Shown in pieces: positions 24,042-35,999 of a stretch of 64,000 nt of DNA. The first letter of the stretch is position 1. The number at the start of each line of letters is the position of its first letter. The notes under the pieces are model-generated. The model saw only the letters and a list, made by a program, of their open reading frames with translations. It ran no database searches and was not told the DNA's origin. Origin of the DNA: Liquidambar formosana (taxonomy: Eukaryota; Streptophyta; Magnoliopsida; Saxifragales; Altingiaceae); assembly GCA_039720395.1 (NCBI GenBank), contig JBBPBK010000039.1, positions 62,001-126,000 on the forward strand, read 5' to 3'. Both the position numbers and the translations under genes were made by a program.

Positions 24042-24583
24042 AGGGGTGTTTGTGGTTCGGTTTGTTTCAGTTTTAGAGTAAATTTTAATCAAACCAAAGT
24101 ATTTTGGTTTTGTACTTACCGAACCAAAACCAAACATAGTATAAAAAAAAACCAAACCAAACCAAAAAATATTAGTTTGGTTTCAGTTTTTTCCTATCAA
24201 GTACCATCAAATCATGGATGATTGGATACACATAACAAAATGGGCAACAAGGACAATCCAAATTAAAAATAAAAACAGTTTTAATAATAACATTAAACAT
24301 TGCATCAAAATGGAAACATATTAATATATGTCAATCAAAGTAATAGGAAATTTACATATTGAAGTTTAATATATAATATTATTATATTATTATATGTAAT
24401 TCAGTTTTTTCAATTTTTTGGTTTGGTTTTTTTAACATGTAAACCAAAACCAAACCAAAATAATTCAGTTTTTTAAAGTTGGAACCAAAACCAAACCAAA
24501 TAGGAAAAAAACCAAACCAAACCGGCCAGTTTGGTTCAATTTGGTATGATTCTCGGTTTTAAGCTAAACCATGAACACCCCTA
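24042..24583. mobile_element. hAT-like element, diverged relative of 5311-6250
   Basis: Ends are AGGGGTGTTTGTGGTT and inverted AACCATGAACACCCCTA, with the same GGTTTGGTTT-rich arms. The flanks ATGGGCAG and ATCTGGAG agree at 5 of 8 positions, so the target duplication has decayed. It is older and shorter than the copy at 5311. Confidence 0.75.
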
Positions 24584-24599
24584 ATCTGGAGAGAATTTT

Positions 24600-25900
24600 T
24601 TTTTTTTTTTAAATTTATAAAAAACATCAATTAGATATATTAGTAAAATCAAGGACATGTGTATGAAGCAATAACTAACATGTAAACAATTCGACGAGAG
24701 GCAATTGATACTCCAATCAAGGTAGATTTACATGGCACTGTATGATCCCTTTTTCACTGGTTATTGATGATCTTACAACATATATTGCTGACAATATTGT
24801 TTTAGATTTTTAGTTGATGTATCAAGATTAGAGTTAACTTGAACTTACAACCATGGAGAGATTAGAAATACTATAAATGTAAAGATTAGAAATTAAGAAC
24901 AAAGACAGAATATATGGAATTTTGCTTCTTCTTAAAATAAATCTAAGAACTATAAATGAGGCATAGTGAAAGCTAATAGCCAAAAAAAATACCTTGAAGT
25001 GACCATTTTTGTTAACTTGTATTCACTAACTATAAGAAAAGGGGATTAAGAAGGATGTTGCCTATGAAATTAGACCAAAATAAATGAACGGGGAAGTGCA
25101 TCCAGAATGTTGTGTGATTGTAGAATATCTATCAAGTTAGAGGAAAAAATTGTACAAGACAACCTCAAGGCCACCTGTGCATTATGGTTCCAAATTTTGT
25201 GCAGCCAGGAAACATTTCCAAGCAATGAGAGAAATAGGAGGATATCAAGATAACTGAGTAGCTGTGGAAGGAATGAAAACATAAAAAACTGAAAGCTTTC
25301 TTCAGTTAAAGGTGGATATATCAAAAGAATCTCTTTCACTTCAATCAAGGTTCTTTTGAGTTTTTTTCCAATATCTTCAATTGGCCTCTTGGAGTTTTTT
25401 TCCATTCCACAACACATTAAACCAATGTTTTCCTTTTTCTTTTTTCTTTTTTCATTTTTTGATATAAGGAGGTTTCAGATACTTTGCTCTCAACTAATCC
25501 CCTGAGCACATGCAATCTCTCAATCCCACATGCATCGGATAATAACAAGACAAAGTCTATGGGATGACCTTGAAGAAAAGTAGTGAGAGTTGAATCCAAA
25601 ACCTCGTACTTGGCAAGTACATTGAACCAATGTTAAACATCCTATTATCCACCATATATCACTTTGTCACTACTACTTGCAATATCCATTATGCAATCGT
25701 CTCTACATCCTTCGATGCAATCTTTCTAGCACCATAATCTGTGCATTGACCTTTCGGATTCTCCTCCATTTCAGCATCAAGCCCATATTGATATTGACCA
25801 AACCAATAAAATGTTCACATGCACAAGCACATCCATAAACCGACACATGCACTTCCATGAACCCAAACACGCACTAGAGACAAACCAGGAGTCATGATAT
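24600..25900. other. Spacer, no clear gene
   Basis: AT-rich. A minus-strand frame of 115 codons at 25070-25417 is the longest, but its leucine-rich text shows no recognisable family and no convincing splice context. I see nothing else. Confidence 0.45.
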
Positions 25901-25919
25901 AAGTTACATATTTGAGTAC

Positions 25920-25967
25920 CTTGTTGTGCCACAATATTCCATCTTTGCCATCTTCAATATTGCGACA
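25920..25967 (-). other. Possible 48-bp internal exon
   Basis: Minus-strand ACAG | CRNIEDGKDGILWHNK | GTACTC: sixteen codons in phase 0 bounded by AG and GT. This could belong with the exon-like piece at 28228-28335 in one split gene. A segment this short may arise by chance; no homologue recognised. Confidence 0.25.
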
Positions 25968-27395
25968 CTGTATCCAGGCAGAATGTTGTGTTAGACATCT
26001 CCAGCATGCATTAAACTTGAAAGAACATATTACATAAATTTCAACAGCTATGCAGACACACAAATAACATCCTCAGGAACCACTAGAACTTCAAATTTTC
26101 ACATGCATGAGATTCAACACTTAGAAACACATAACCTTTACACCTGCTCATAGTACAAACCATAATACTCTTATTATAAAAATAAATAAATAAATGAAAG
26201 CAACTGCGTGAAGAGGGATATTTTATTATCTAATGCACAAATTTATTTTCTAATCAGTATGTGAACACAATCGTGCCAAATGGTCATTCAATTTGAAAAA
26301 CAATCAATCAAGAGAAGACTGTCTAATCGCCAAGTTGATACAAAAATGAGGTGTACGTGGGATGTCAACTCAACTGCACTCTAATCATTATTAAGAAGTT
26401 TAACCATAAATGAACTTGCCCAGATCCTACGCTTCCCTGATCATAACTAAAGAGTTGAAATTATTCATAACTAAAGTAATAAAATTTTTAAAAAAAATAA
26501 AAGGGCTGACAAATCCTTTTAAAATTCAACAATTGAGATTCAAAATTTACAGATAATGTGCTTCGCACAACAACATTTTTTTTTTTCTTCTCAAACCAGA
26601 TAATGTACTTCGCAAATTAATAAATTGTTATTACTGACAAATCCTTTCTTGAATTTAGAATTCTAAGAAAATGAAACACAGTGAAGATAATATTTTTCCG
26701 ATAGTTTTTCCGTGAAAATCCTACTAGTTAAAATGTTAAATTATTTAAATCGTAGAAACCACTTATAAAGCCTGCTTGATAAATTACTGAAAAACCATCT
26801 GAAGTTTAGGGACACCCACATGAAAACAAATTAACTAACTAATAAACCATTGGTAATTTTTTTTCTCTTTTTATTTTTTTATTTTATTTTAAAGAAGCTT
26901 ATATAAGTTACAGCACACAAAGAAAAATTGAATAATATTTCCAAGGCTTTTGACACCTACAAAATGTAGTTGGTAAAGATAAAAGGGCTGTTAGGTCGTC
27001 TAAATGAGAATTAAATGCTTATTGTGTATTTTAAATAGTATTAGAGGCACAAATCTATCATCTTGAATGAGAAAATTCAAGAGAATGATGACCATAGTAA
27101 AAAAATGAGTTGGAAATTCAAAATAGAGGAAATCGTGGATTTTTATAAATTTTTAAAATTAATCCTTTAACATCAACCATGGTGATGACTCCCGCTTCTT
27201 TAAATGAATGGTCATTTAAGATGATAGATTTGCCTTTAGAAACAGGAACCTTCTACGAAGGGTGCCGCTCCCATTTTGGAACTACAATTCTGCGCTCCCA
27301 AGTCGGAACCTTGTAAGAACCTTAATTCTCTCTCTCAAGAATCTCAATTCTAAGTAAGACGAAACCTTGTGATGGAAGGGGGCAAGCATGACCAC

Positions 27396-27412
27396 CCCCC
27401 CCCCCCCCCCCT
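27396..27412. repeat. Poly-C run
   Basis: About 17 consecutive C bases, followed by CTCTCTCCCC. Such runs recur in the window (3500, 10561) and are likely to vary in length or carry sequencing error. Confidence 0.8.
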
Positions 27413-27472
27413 CTCTCCCCAAGCTAACTTCTTCTTAACTCGAAAAAAAAAAAAAAAAAAGTTCTAATAATA

Positions 27473-27736
27473 CTCCATCCATTCCTAATTTACCATTCTT
27501 TTTGAAAAACCACGCTTTTTTAAGAAACCCTATTAAATGCTTTCACATCAACATATATGTTTTAACATTCCAATTTTCCTTCACTTAAGTGTACAAAATA
27601 TTGGAAAAAATATAAAATATCCATGAGAAAGGGTATTTTAGGAAATCAAATAAAAAGAATCATTGACTTTTTTATTGAGACAATTATTTTGAAACATCCC
27701 AAAAAAGAAAGGAAACCAATAAAATAAGATAGGGAG
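27473..27736. mobile_element. Stowaway-like MITE (Tc1/mariner)
   Basis: Starts CTCCATCCATTCC and ends inverted (AAGATAGGGAG), with TA on both sides (27471-27472 and 27737-27738). TA targets and CTCC ends are typical of Stowaway elements. Related sequence, in opposite orientation, lies at about 55027-55138, and a fragment near 23484. Confidence 0.75.
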
Positions 27737-28227
27737 TAATAGGATTCCCATTAAATCATATTAGATTAATGCTTAATTAGTTACATACTCAACACATTTC
27801 TGTAAAATAAAAAAAGAAGGTAAAAAGCATGCTCTCTCTTTCTCTAATAAAAACCAAAAAAGAAAAAAACCCTTTGCACTTTTTTTTTTTTTTTTTAAAT
27901 TCCTTTGGAATTCTAATGAGCTATAAAATTTTGCTTGAATTTTCTCCACAATTTCATCTCACAAAATATCATATTGAGGTAACACAACATATATATTGAC
28001 ATGCAACGCACGCATGCTATTTCTAGTATATATATATATATAGCACCACATTTATAATAGGTAATTGAATGCTAACAAAACAGGCATAGTGCTGTCAACA
28101 ATACCAGTGCACTTTTCTTTATTGCATTAACAAATAAAAAGATCCTGTACCAAACCACTCGCTCCCAAAACCTCCCCCACACCCCAAAAAAAAAAAAAGA
28201 AAAAAAAGAAAAAAAAAGCCTACTTAC

Positions 28228-28335
28228 GAAATCATCCTTCTTTAATCCAAATATCCAACGGGGTATACTAAGGCGGTACGGCGGTTGCATAAAAATCAAT
28301 AATACAGGGGCCACAACAGGTTTTTGTACTGCCAT
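28228..28335 (-). other. Exon-like piece with strong splice donor, unidentified
   Basis: From ATG at 28335 the minus strand reads MAVQKPVVAPVLLIFMQPPY then RLSIPRWIFGLKKDDF, followed by the consensus donor GTAAGT. The segment may instead begin at an AG just after the ATG. It suggests a first or internal exon of a small minus-strand gene continuing to lower coordinates (25920, 23162). I do not recognise the protein. Confidence 0.35.
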
Positions 28336-28599
28336 ATTAATACAATCAGTAAATGTAGTCGTCGATCTCTGTTATAACAAACTTATCGATAAAATGGTTA
28401 TAAAAATTATTTTTTGATAGGCATTATAAAAATTATTCAGAGCATTGCATTTTTATTTTAAATTTTAAATACTTATTTGCTCCCACATTTGAACAATTAA
28501 AAATGTTTATTTTACAGACAAAAGAAGGAAAAAAAAAAAAAAGAGAAAGAAAGATAATGACGTCCACTTCATGAATTATATACAGCCTCTACAACTATA

Positions 28600-31202
28600 T
28601 ATGTCTCCTACTTCCTATTCCTACCATGACTCCTAGCCATGAAAGAAAGTTTGACATATCGTGTTGAGTGTCCATAGTTCTAATGGCTTAAGTGGAATAC
28701 ATATTGAAAACATTATAGATGTACATGTCTTTCAAACGGGATTTATATTTTTTAACAAAAAATAACAAATAATTAGATTTCCATATTTTAAAACTCAACG
28801 TACAGCTAGCTCATTGTATGTTTAATACATTGGAACTTAGGCACTTTTGAATGATTATTGGTTTAGAAGTATCAATAGAACTAGAACTTTTGATTCACTA
28901 AAATACGCTATAAAATTGTAAGAGGACATAAATAGATATAGTCCCATAAAATTTCACCAATCATAATAAATAAATAAAAACGTCTTAATTAATTTTTGAT
29001 GAACTAAAATATCTTATAAAATTTTTTAAAAAATAGATGAATAAACATGACCCTATAAAATTCCACCAATCTTAATAAAATAATTTCTATTTTAATTCAT
29101 ATTTAATATAAGATATATGAAATGTGATTGATCTATATATATATTTGAGAATTTATGAATTTTCATGTCTTTTTTATTATTTAACTATTATTCACGTGCA
29201 ACACACATGTCCCTATATCTAACAGGAGGGCGTTGTAATAGCGTACATTACTCTACAGTCCCTTCTCTAATATGTTTTTCCAATTTCCAAGTTGAGAATT
29301 GTTTGAAATTTGGATTTGATTCTTGGAAAGCACAGTAAATTTATAGTGCTAGACACCATAAATATATAGTTGAAGTGCAACACACCAACTAGGTGCTCCA
29401 GACACCATAATCAAATAGCAACATTACTATTGAGCAAAAAATACATATTTTTCTTTGAGAAGAAAGAAAATTATATTGATGTGACAAGGACACTTCAAAA
29501 TGTGTGAAGTACCCGTGTCGGACACGTGACATGGGTGTGGGTACTGGGTACTATTGACGGACACTTCAAAATAGTAAAAAAATTGGGGAAATTAGCCATA
29601 GGTACATGTTTCCCAATATGTTAAAGCGACAAGTCACCAAAGAAAACTCTTTTTGTCTAAAGTCAACCAGCCAAGTAAAACGACCACGTTTTCCCATTTT
29701 TCGGGCAAACAGCATCACTAAGAATACCACCATTGCCCTTGCAAATATATATGGCAAGAGATCGTATTGATTATGCTCCACAATTTCAGGAATTTAACAA
29801 ATTTGGGTAACAGTTCATAGTTTGGAATGTCGCCCACCTTGTTTTGCCTTCTTTTCCAATTTGAATGTCACCATCTTCTTCATTTTGCACCGGCACGCTA
29901 TGAAGAATACCCAGCTTGGTTTGGTGGTCAGCGTCCTCAGCCGTTGTTGGGAAATTCCAATATAACTAATAATGCAATTCCAATTAGTTACATGAAATTC
30001 CAATGTCACTTTCCAATAAGCAATTCCAATTAGTTACACGAAATTCCAATGCAACTAATAATGCAAGAAAGTTCAGAAAACCCATTTCCAACATCAAAAC
30101 CCTCAAATCAGAAATCAAATAAAAACCCCAATTCCAATTAGTTACACATAAAATCAAATGTAACTAATAATGCAAGAAATCTCAGAAAATCCATTACCAA
30201 CATCAAAACCCCCAAATCAAAAACTCTATTACCAACATCAAAACCCCCAAATCGGAAATCAAATAAAAACCCTAGGTTCATATACACGAAAAGCAAAAAT
30301 CCGTTCAAAATAAACAAACTCTCCAATAATCCAACACAATCACAGTAGGAAGATGAAATCTTACGTTTTTTTGCCATTTCCACCGATGGTTGATGTGTGA
30401 AAATCCTCCAACTCAACTAAGTTCGAAAAGTTACATAGCCAACATCTACGAACAAATCGAAATACTTCTTCTCTCTCTCGACAGTGACGCGCTGCAGACG
30501 TGAACGTAGGAGAATCATTGCCAATTCTCCATCGGAGACTAACGGATATTCACTACCGATTCTGCGCGGAAGGGAGGCATGATATTCGCACGCCAACATC
30601 ACCCCGTGTTTGACAGATTTAGATGCTGGATCTGTTTTTGGGGGTGAAATGTGATTTTGGAGGGGCTTTTTGGTCATAATGTGTTATTGTGTACCTAAGA
30701 CTGGAACTATTTAATGAATGGACCTATTTCTACAAAAGTCCACCCATGTGGACTTGAGCCTAAACACCCCAAAAAAATTTTGGAAAATAAATGAATCCAA
30801 CACTTGAACACATACTCGCACCTAACATCTGTATCCGATTCCATGTAACATAGCTTGAAAGAATAAAGAGAAAGGTACAACAGACAAGCAGTCCACCCAA
30901 AAAGAGCACCAATACCAGCCCCTAGGGTCAATTATGTAATAATCAGCAATTCATGGGTCCAATCTTAATAAATAATTTTTTGCCTCTTGGGGAGTTGTGG
31001 GTGGTGGTGCTGTGTGCTTCGTGGTTTTTTGTAGTCCTCCTAATCTTAATAAATAATTTTTTTCCAAAAAAAAAAAAAAAAAAAAAAAATCACACATCCA
31101 AACCCTCATATAATTGCTTCGAAATCCTGAAAATAGTTGTTGTCTAGAATTCCATAAACTTAATCCTGAAATTCCAGCAACTTCTTGCCCTCAGAGCTTA
31201 GC
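28600..31202. other. Spacer with local duplications; one GC-rich island
   Basis: Bases about 29980-30270 contain several copies of CCAATTAGTTACA and ACCAACATCAAAACCC arranged as short local duplications. Bases 30470-30680 are less AT-rich than the surroundings and open on the minus strand for 86 codons with no recognised domain. They could be a promoter/first-exon area of the unidentified minus-strand gene. Nothing else found. Confidence 0.4.
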
Positions 31203-31207
31203 CTACT

Positions 31208-31537
31208 TGTTGGAAATATACCACATCCCACATCAATTAAATATCAAGTTAAACATGTCTTCATATACCTGTTTGGGCCCTCCACTTATAAGCTTAGGCT
31301 TTTAAGTTGGAAACTTAACATGGTATCAGAGCATGTCGTTCTTGGGCCGTTTCACTTGTGAGCCCGCCTTTGTTGTCCACGTGACAGGCCATTTGAATCT
31401 TGTTAGGCCTGCACGTGAAGGGAGTGTTGGAAATATACCACATCCCGCATCGATTAAATATCAAGTTAAACATGTCTTCATATACCTGTTTGGGCCCTCC
31501 ACTTATAAGCTTAGGCTTTTAAGTTGGAAACTTAACA
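31208..31537 (+). mobile_element. Complete TRIM retrotransposon, 330 bp
   Basis: Two 113-bp terminal repeats (31208-31320 and 31425-31537) start TGTTGGAAATATACC and end GGAAACTTAACA, differing at about two positions. Directly after the left repeat is TGGTATCAGAGC (31321-31332), the primer site complementary to initiator tRNA-Met. A purine tract GTGAAGGGAG precedes the right repeat. A perfect 5-bp target duplication CTACT flanks the whole (31203-31207 and 31538-31542). There is no coding capacity; it must have moved using proteins from another element. Near-identical repeats indicate recent insertion. Confidence 0.97.
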
Positions 31538-31542
31538 CTACT

Positions 31543-32299
31543 CTTACCCCAAATCATCTACAAAGCCTACTACTTTTCTTTTACCCCTAAACCCCTAAAA
31601 CCACAAGCTGTCCTGAAGCTTAGCACACCACCAGTGATGGTAGATTGCATTAAATCTTATCACCAAATCTTTCACCCACACCGACGCACATGCGCTCGCG
31701 CATTAATACATCTTCAGTTTACCAATTGAAGTTTATGTCCCTGACTGTACAACAAGAAAAGAAGTTTTTGTTTCAGAACAAAGTCTACAAAAAAACTTTA
31801 GTTAAGATTAAGAACTGCACATCTGAATGAAATTGTGAAATGGAAAACACCAATTAAGATCCAGGTTACAATCCAAGGACAGGCAGCTTAGATTAACTCA
31901 ACTGACCTTATTTTCTCATGATTCGTGTAATTCTTCTTTTCTTTTTGATAGGCATGATTGCATGAATATTATTAAATCAAAGGTATGAATATGGTTAAAT
32001 CAAAGGTAGAAGCTTAATCGTAATTCCTAGACATAAAAGAAACTTTCCGATTTTTCAAGGTTAAATTGTTTAAAAAGGCAGGATTTGGGTTTGTGATGAA
32101 AACTCAGGGTTTTGGTCTAATAAAAATAAATAAATAAAGGTTTTAGGGTAAAAATTGAGTCTAAATAACGGACCGGTTGCGGATAAAAAAAGGTGTAATT
32201 TAAAATATTGAAGAAGAAGAAGAGGAAGAAAGAGATGAAGAAAGAGAGAAGATAAACCTTGCAATCTTACTAGGGTTTTCAAATAGTCTCACCCAAAAG
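31543..32299. other. Spacer, no gene
   Basis: AT-rich sequence. A GAAGAAGAAGAGGAAG tract near 32212 lies just upstream of the calmodulin-like pseudogene and could be its 5' leader. Confidence 0.5.
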
Positions 32300-32640
32300 A
32301 TGACTAATGGAATATCACTGTTAGTTAAATGCAAAAGGTGCAAAAAATTTATGAATCAATTTATCGACAAGGACGACGATAAGTTAATCGATTTGAATGC
32401 ATTCACTGAACTGAACACCAATAGCTTCAATTCTTACAAAGTGATGGAGAATTTGAAGGACATGTTCGCGGTTTACAAGCTTGATGGTAATGGATCTACC
32501 TCGGCCGATGAGTTGCATGAGGTGTGGAGCAATTTGGGCGACAAATGCTTGCTCACCGAGTGTAAGAGATGTTCAATGGGGTTGATGATAATGGGATTCC
32601 TCATGGAAGATTGTGTTTTCTTGCAGGTCTTTCTGTTTTC
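32300..32640 (+). pseudogene. Calmodulin-like EF-hand protein, truncated and frameshifted
   Basis: Resembles plant calmodulin-like calcium sensors. A degenerate EF-hand (IDKDDDKLIDLNAFTELN) is followed by a better one, YKLDGNGSTSADELHEVW, and the linker SNLGDKCLLTECKR. At about 32567 one base appears missing: the next loop, NGVDDNG, is read only in the adjacent frame, so the annotated frame runs into unrelated sequence. The protein should start with an additional EF-hand pair member and end with a fourth; both are missing or unreadable. A loss-of-function relic is the simplest reading. Confidence 0.7.
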
Positions 32641-33897
32641 TAATGAAATTGAATGGTTTTTATTTTCTTGTATTTTAATTCTACACTTTTTTATTTACAG
32701 TATTTATTTATTTTTTGTTACATTAATTTTTTCCTTTGTATAAATCCAATTTTATCTCATTGTACCAAAGATCCAACTCCGCTCAACTTTATTTCATTCA
32801 TTGTTGAGTCCCACACATACAAGAAAAATCATGTGTCCCACAAAGATAAGAGTAAAATGTTTATATAAATTCTATTTGATTGTTGGGTCACATATATAAA
32901 AATTAAATGTTAATAGATAAGCATAATTGAAATCTAAAACTACTAAAAGATCATGAAAATAATTTAAAAAAAGAAATAAATTTCTTTTAAGTAGATGAGA
33001 ATCATTTTATTGTTAGACAAAATCACATGCAATGCACGTGTGCGATACCTAGTTGCTAAAAATGTGACAATTAAGAAAGGATTGCAACAATAGTTTTGAA
33101 AAAAAGGTTGGGGAACACATTCTGATGAAGATCAAACTTCAACAACACACATTTCATTCAACAAATCAGGTTTACAAGAGAGAAACCTGTGAATTACAAG
33201 AAAATTAGGCTGTTTGGGAGCCTAGAAAGAGCAAGAAAATGCTCTAATCTCAGGGATACAATCTGTTTGCAGAAATAAATATCATAAAACCAAAACTAAC
33301 AGCTATAGCAAGTCCTATTTATAGGAATCTAACCAGCTAACAAACTTGCAACTACTTGTGACCAATTCTAACTTCTAAAAGTGTAACAATGAGGTAGGAA
33401 GTACAAATGACATAGCTGGTTAATGTTTTAATTTCTCCACTCTCACAACCCATGCAAGGTCTCGTACCTTGAAAATAAGCTTCTTTCTTCGAACATCAGC
33501 AGCTACCTTATGTTTTAGATTACTTCAATCTTAGCCCTCAGGGAAGAATGAACATCCATCATAAATACAGCCACATGTCTACCCTTGTCACATGTCTTCT
33601 TTGGAAGAGGTAAAGAAGCTTTATCCAAGCCACTTGGAAGCTTAGAACCATGATCACCACATGCACAACCTAATTCACAAAGAAAATAGCCTCTAATCAC
33701 GAACTCCACTCTGTGTCTATCTTGGAAATCCACTGCCACATGGTCTTTCAGTTCAAAACTTGAAACACAAAGGAAGGTGGAAAATATTCAGATAAACGAG
33801 GAGATCTACATAAAGAGTAGCAAGGATGATTAAACTTGTAACTTAACAAAATTTAATAGCTAGCTAAATGCGGTGAGGATCGCTGCACGTAAGAATA

Positions 33898-35741
33898 CTA
33901 TATGCAAGGAGGCGGATTTTGATTGCCATAACAGACACCCTTGACATTGGCACAAGAGGAAGCTGCATGTCCTTCCTTGCCATTGTAAGCTAAGTTAATG
34001 TCCTTGAGCTGAATGTCTTGACATGGTACATTTCTGCTGCACTGAAGGTTAACTGCAAGTTTCGAGCTCGAAGTTCCCCTGATGTTTATGAACCGAATGT
34101 CCTTGATCTGAACTCGCGAGGAGGCCTATAAAACAACAAGAGATTTCACCAAACTAAATTTACTATCATCAATTTTCTTGCGCTTTCGTGCCATAATCTA
34201 AGAACAAACTAATTCAAATGACTCGACTGTCATACAGTTCATTATTGTGGAATTTATCAAACTTCCGAAAAAACATGTGCCATGTCTACATAATTAGACC
34301 CAGTGTACTAAAAATCAGTTTCAGCTTGATTTTGAAACTTTTGTCGGGATTTTATTTTTTATTTTATTTTATTTTTGTTGAAAGTAAACATTAAAATCGC
34401 CAAATTAAGCTGATTCTTTTAATACACTAGATATGTAAAATCGAACCGATAAAAAGATGGGTTCAAAATGCAGGTATGAAATATTATAATGACAAGAGGT
34501 ACCTTTGAATTGCAAGAACCAAAGGGGCAGTATTGTTGATCAATGATGATCGGGTTCTCGACATTGTCCATTTTGATGTCTTCAAATGTGAAATCAGTAG
34601 CAGTGCTGGGTTGAGAGGGAGCCCATGTTTTGATCCTCAGCCCATTAGTAGTGCCCGAAAGACTACAGTTTCTCACAGTTATTCCAACCACATCATCTTC
34701 ATCCGGGTACTTCCCAAGGCTTCCCACGCTAATTCCGTGGCCCGGCCCACATACGACCCCAGTGATGTTTATGTTTTTGCTTCCTGGCCCCAATGATATG
34801 CAGTCATCGCCAGTGCCGATTTCGGGGCATGTAATAGGCAAATAATGAAAGATGTTAGAATTTTTTTTCCTTTTTGGGGGCATCTAATAGGCAAATAATG
34901 AAATGAAAGCCAATTGACTCATAGGAAACTGATTCATAGACTGGGTTTATCTGGGTTTTTAGCTTGGATTTGGGTTTACAAACCTCTTCCACCACATGGA
35001 TCGTTTTTGGTAAGACAACATCATTGGCAAAAAAACCCCATTGTGGGCCGTATTCTATTGGACCAAAGGATACAGAATGATTCACAATAATGGCCCATTG
35101 CCCAGTAGAGCATGGGCTGTATATTTTTCTATGGAAAGCACATGAAAAGGTTTCCTAGAAATGGAAAAAGGGAGAGGTTCATTTGAAATCAAGAACTTAC
35201 AATAGGAAAAGTCTTGCAGTTTCCACTCTTCCCGCACCGGTTGTAGGGCCAACCGGAAGCTCCTTGGCCGTCGAACATGCCGCCGCCACTAATTGCCAAT
35301 TGGTCAACATATTGAAAGAGAATCCAATTGTCCACATCGAGCGAGGACCGATCAGTTGGAGCCTTCAAAACCCCTTTCATCAAAAATACTATGGGACCAG
35401 TGCATGGGCCTTTAAATAAAACAGGGCCCACCATGTATGCTCCCATTGGGATTATAATTGTACTCCCTCCGTTCCATTGACATGCCTCGCTCCATGCATT
35501 CGAAAAGGCCTAAAATAAAAAAATATATACATAAAAAAGTAAGAAAAAAAAATTGCTCTAAATTATAAAATTTAACATGGCTAACATAAGTTTTATTGAG
35601 ATCAATTACCTTGCTATTATCAGTCCTTCCGTCGGCCACGGCACCATATCTCATTACATCGAAAACCTTGCTTTGTCCTTCAGCTTCACGAGTAATCCAC
35701 ACTAACAAGAACATTAACAAAGTAACTCTTTGAAAAGCCAT
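33898..35741 (-). pseudogene. Polygalacturonase copy B, exon 3 half deleted
   Basis: GH28 polygalacturonase. Exon 1 35741-35610, exon 2 35509-35201 and exon 4 34125-33898 match copy A in length and borders. Exon 3 survives only as 34825-34503: its first ~193 bp, including the splice acceptor and motif I, are gone. What remains has motif II (GTGDDC), motif III (CGPGHGISVGSLG), which copy A lacks, and motif IV (RIK). At the break, 25 bp copied from nearby intron sequence replace 216 bp. With no acceptor and no catalytic Asp of motif I, no active enzyme can result. Confidence 0.88.
34826..34850. other. Templated filler at a deletion junction
   Basis: The 25 bases GGCATGTAATAGGCAAATAATGAAA-like at this junction repeat, with one difference, the sequence at 34879-34903. 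In copy A that sequence exists once (2088-2112) and the intervening 1839-2054 is intact. This is a deletion repaired with a short insert copied from about 50 bp away. Confidence 0.85.
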
Positions 35742-35831
35742 GCTCTAAACACCTCTTTCGTCTTCACCCTCTTCTTCTTGACTTTTTTTCTCTTTTGGTT
35801 GAATGGATTGGATTGCACTGATTTGACTCTT

Positions 35832-35841
35832 CTTATATATT
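35832..35841 (-). promoter_or_regulatory. Probable TATA box of polygalacturonase copy B
   Basis: Minus-strand AATATATAAG about 95 bp upstream of the ATG at 35741, identical in position to copy A. The promoter region thus stays conserved although the gene body is broken. Confidence 0.45.
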
Positions 35842-35999
35842 GTGATTTCATGGATGAAAATGGAATGAAAGAAAATCCCATGATTCTTTCGCAAAGTGCT
35901 GTCATGATTTTTGGTATTTTTTGGATTTGCGTTGATTACTAGCTTGATTTTGAGATTGACTTTTTTACTTGCTAAATAAAACATGTTACACTTAATTTA

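Noticed and set aside
25070..25599. Two minus-strand frames (115 and 60 codons)
   Set aside because: No recognisable domain and no convincing splice borders; too little to call an exon.
33515..33739. 74-codon minus-strand frame downstream of PG-B
   Set aside because: The equivalent copy A sequence (about 620-840) is not open in the same way; no family recognised; likely 3' flanking DNA.
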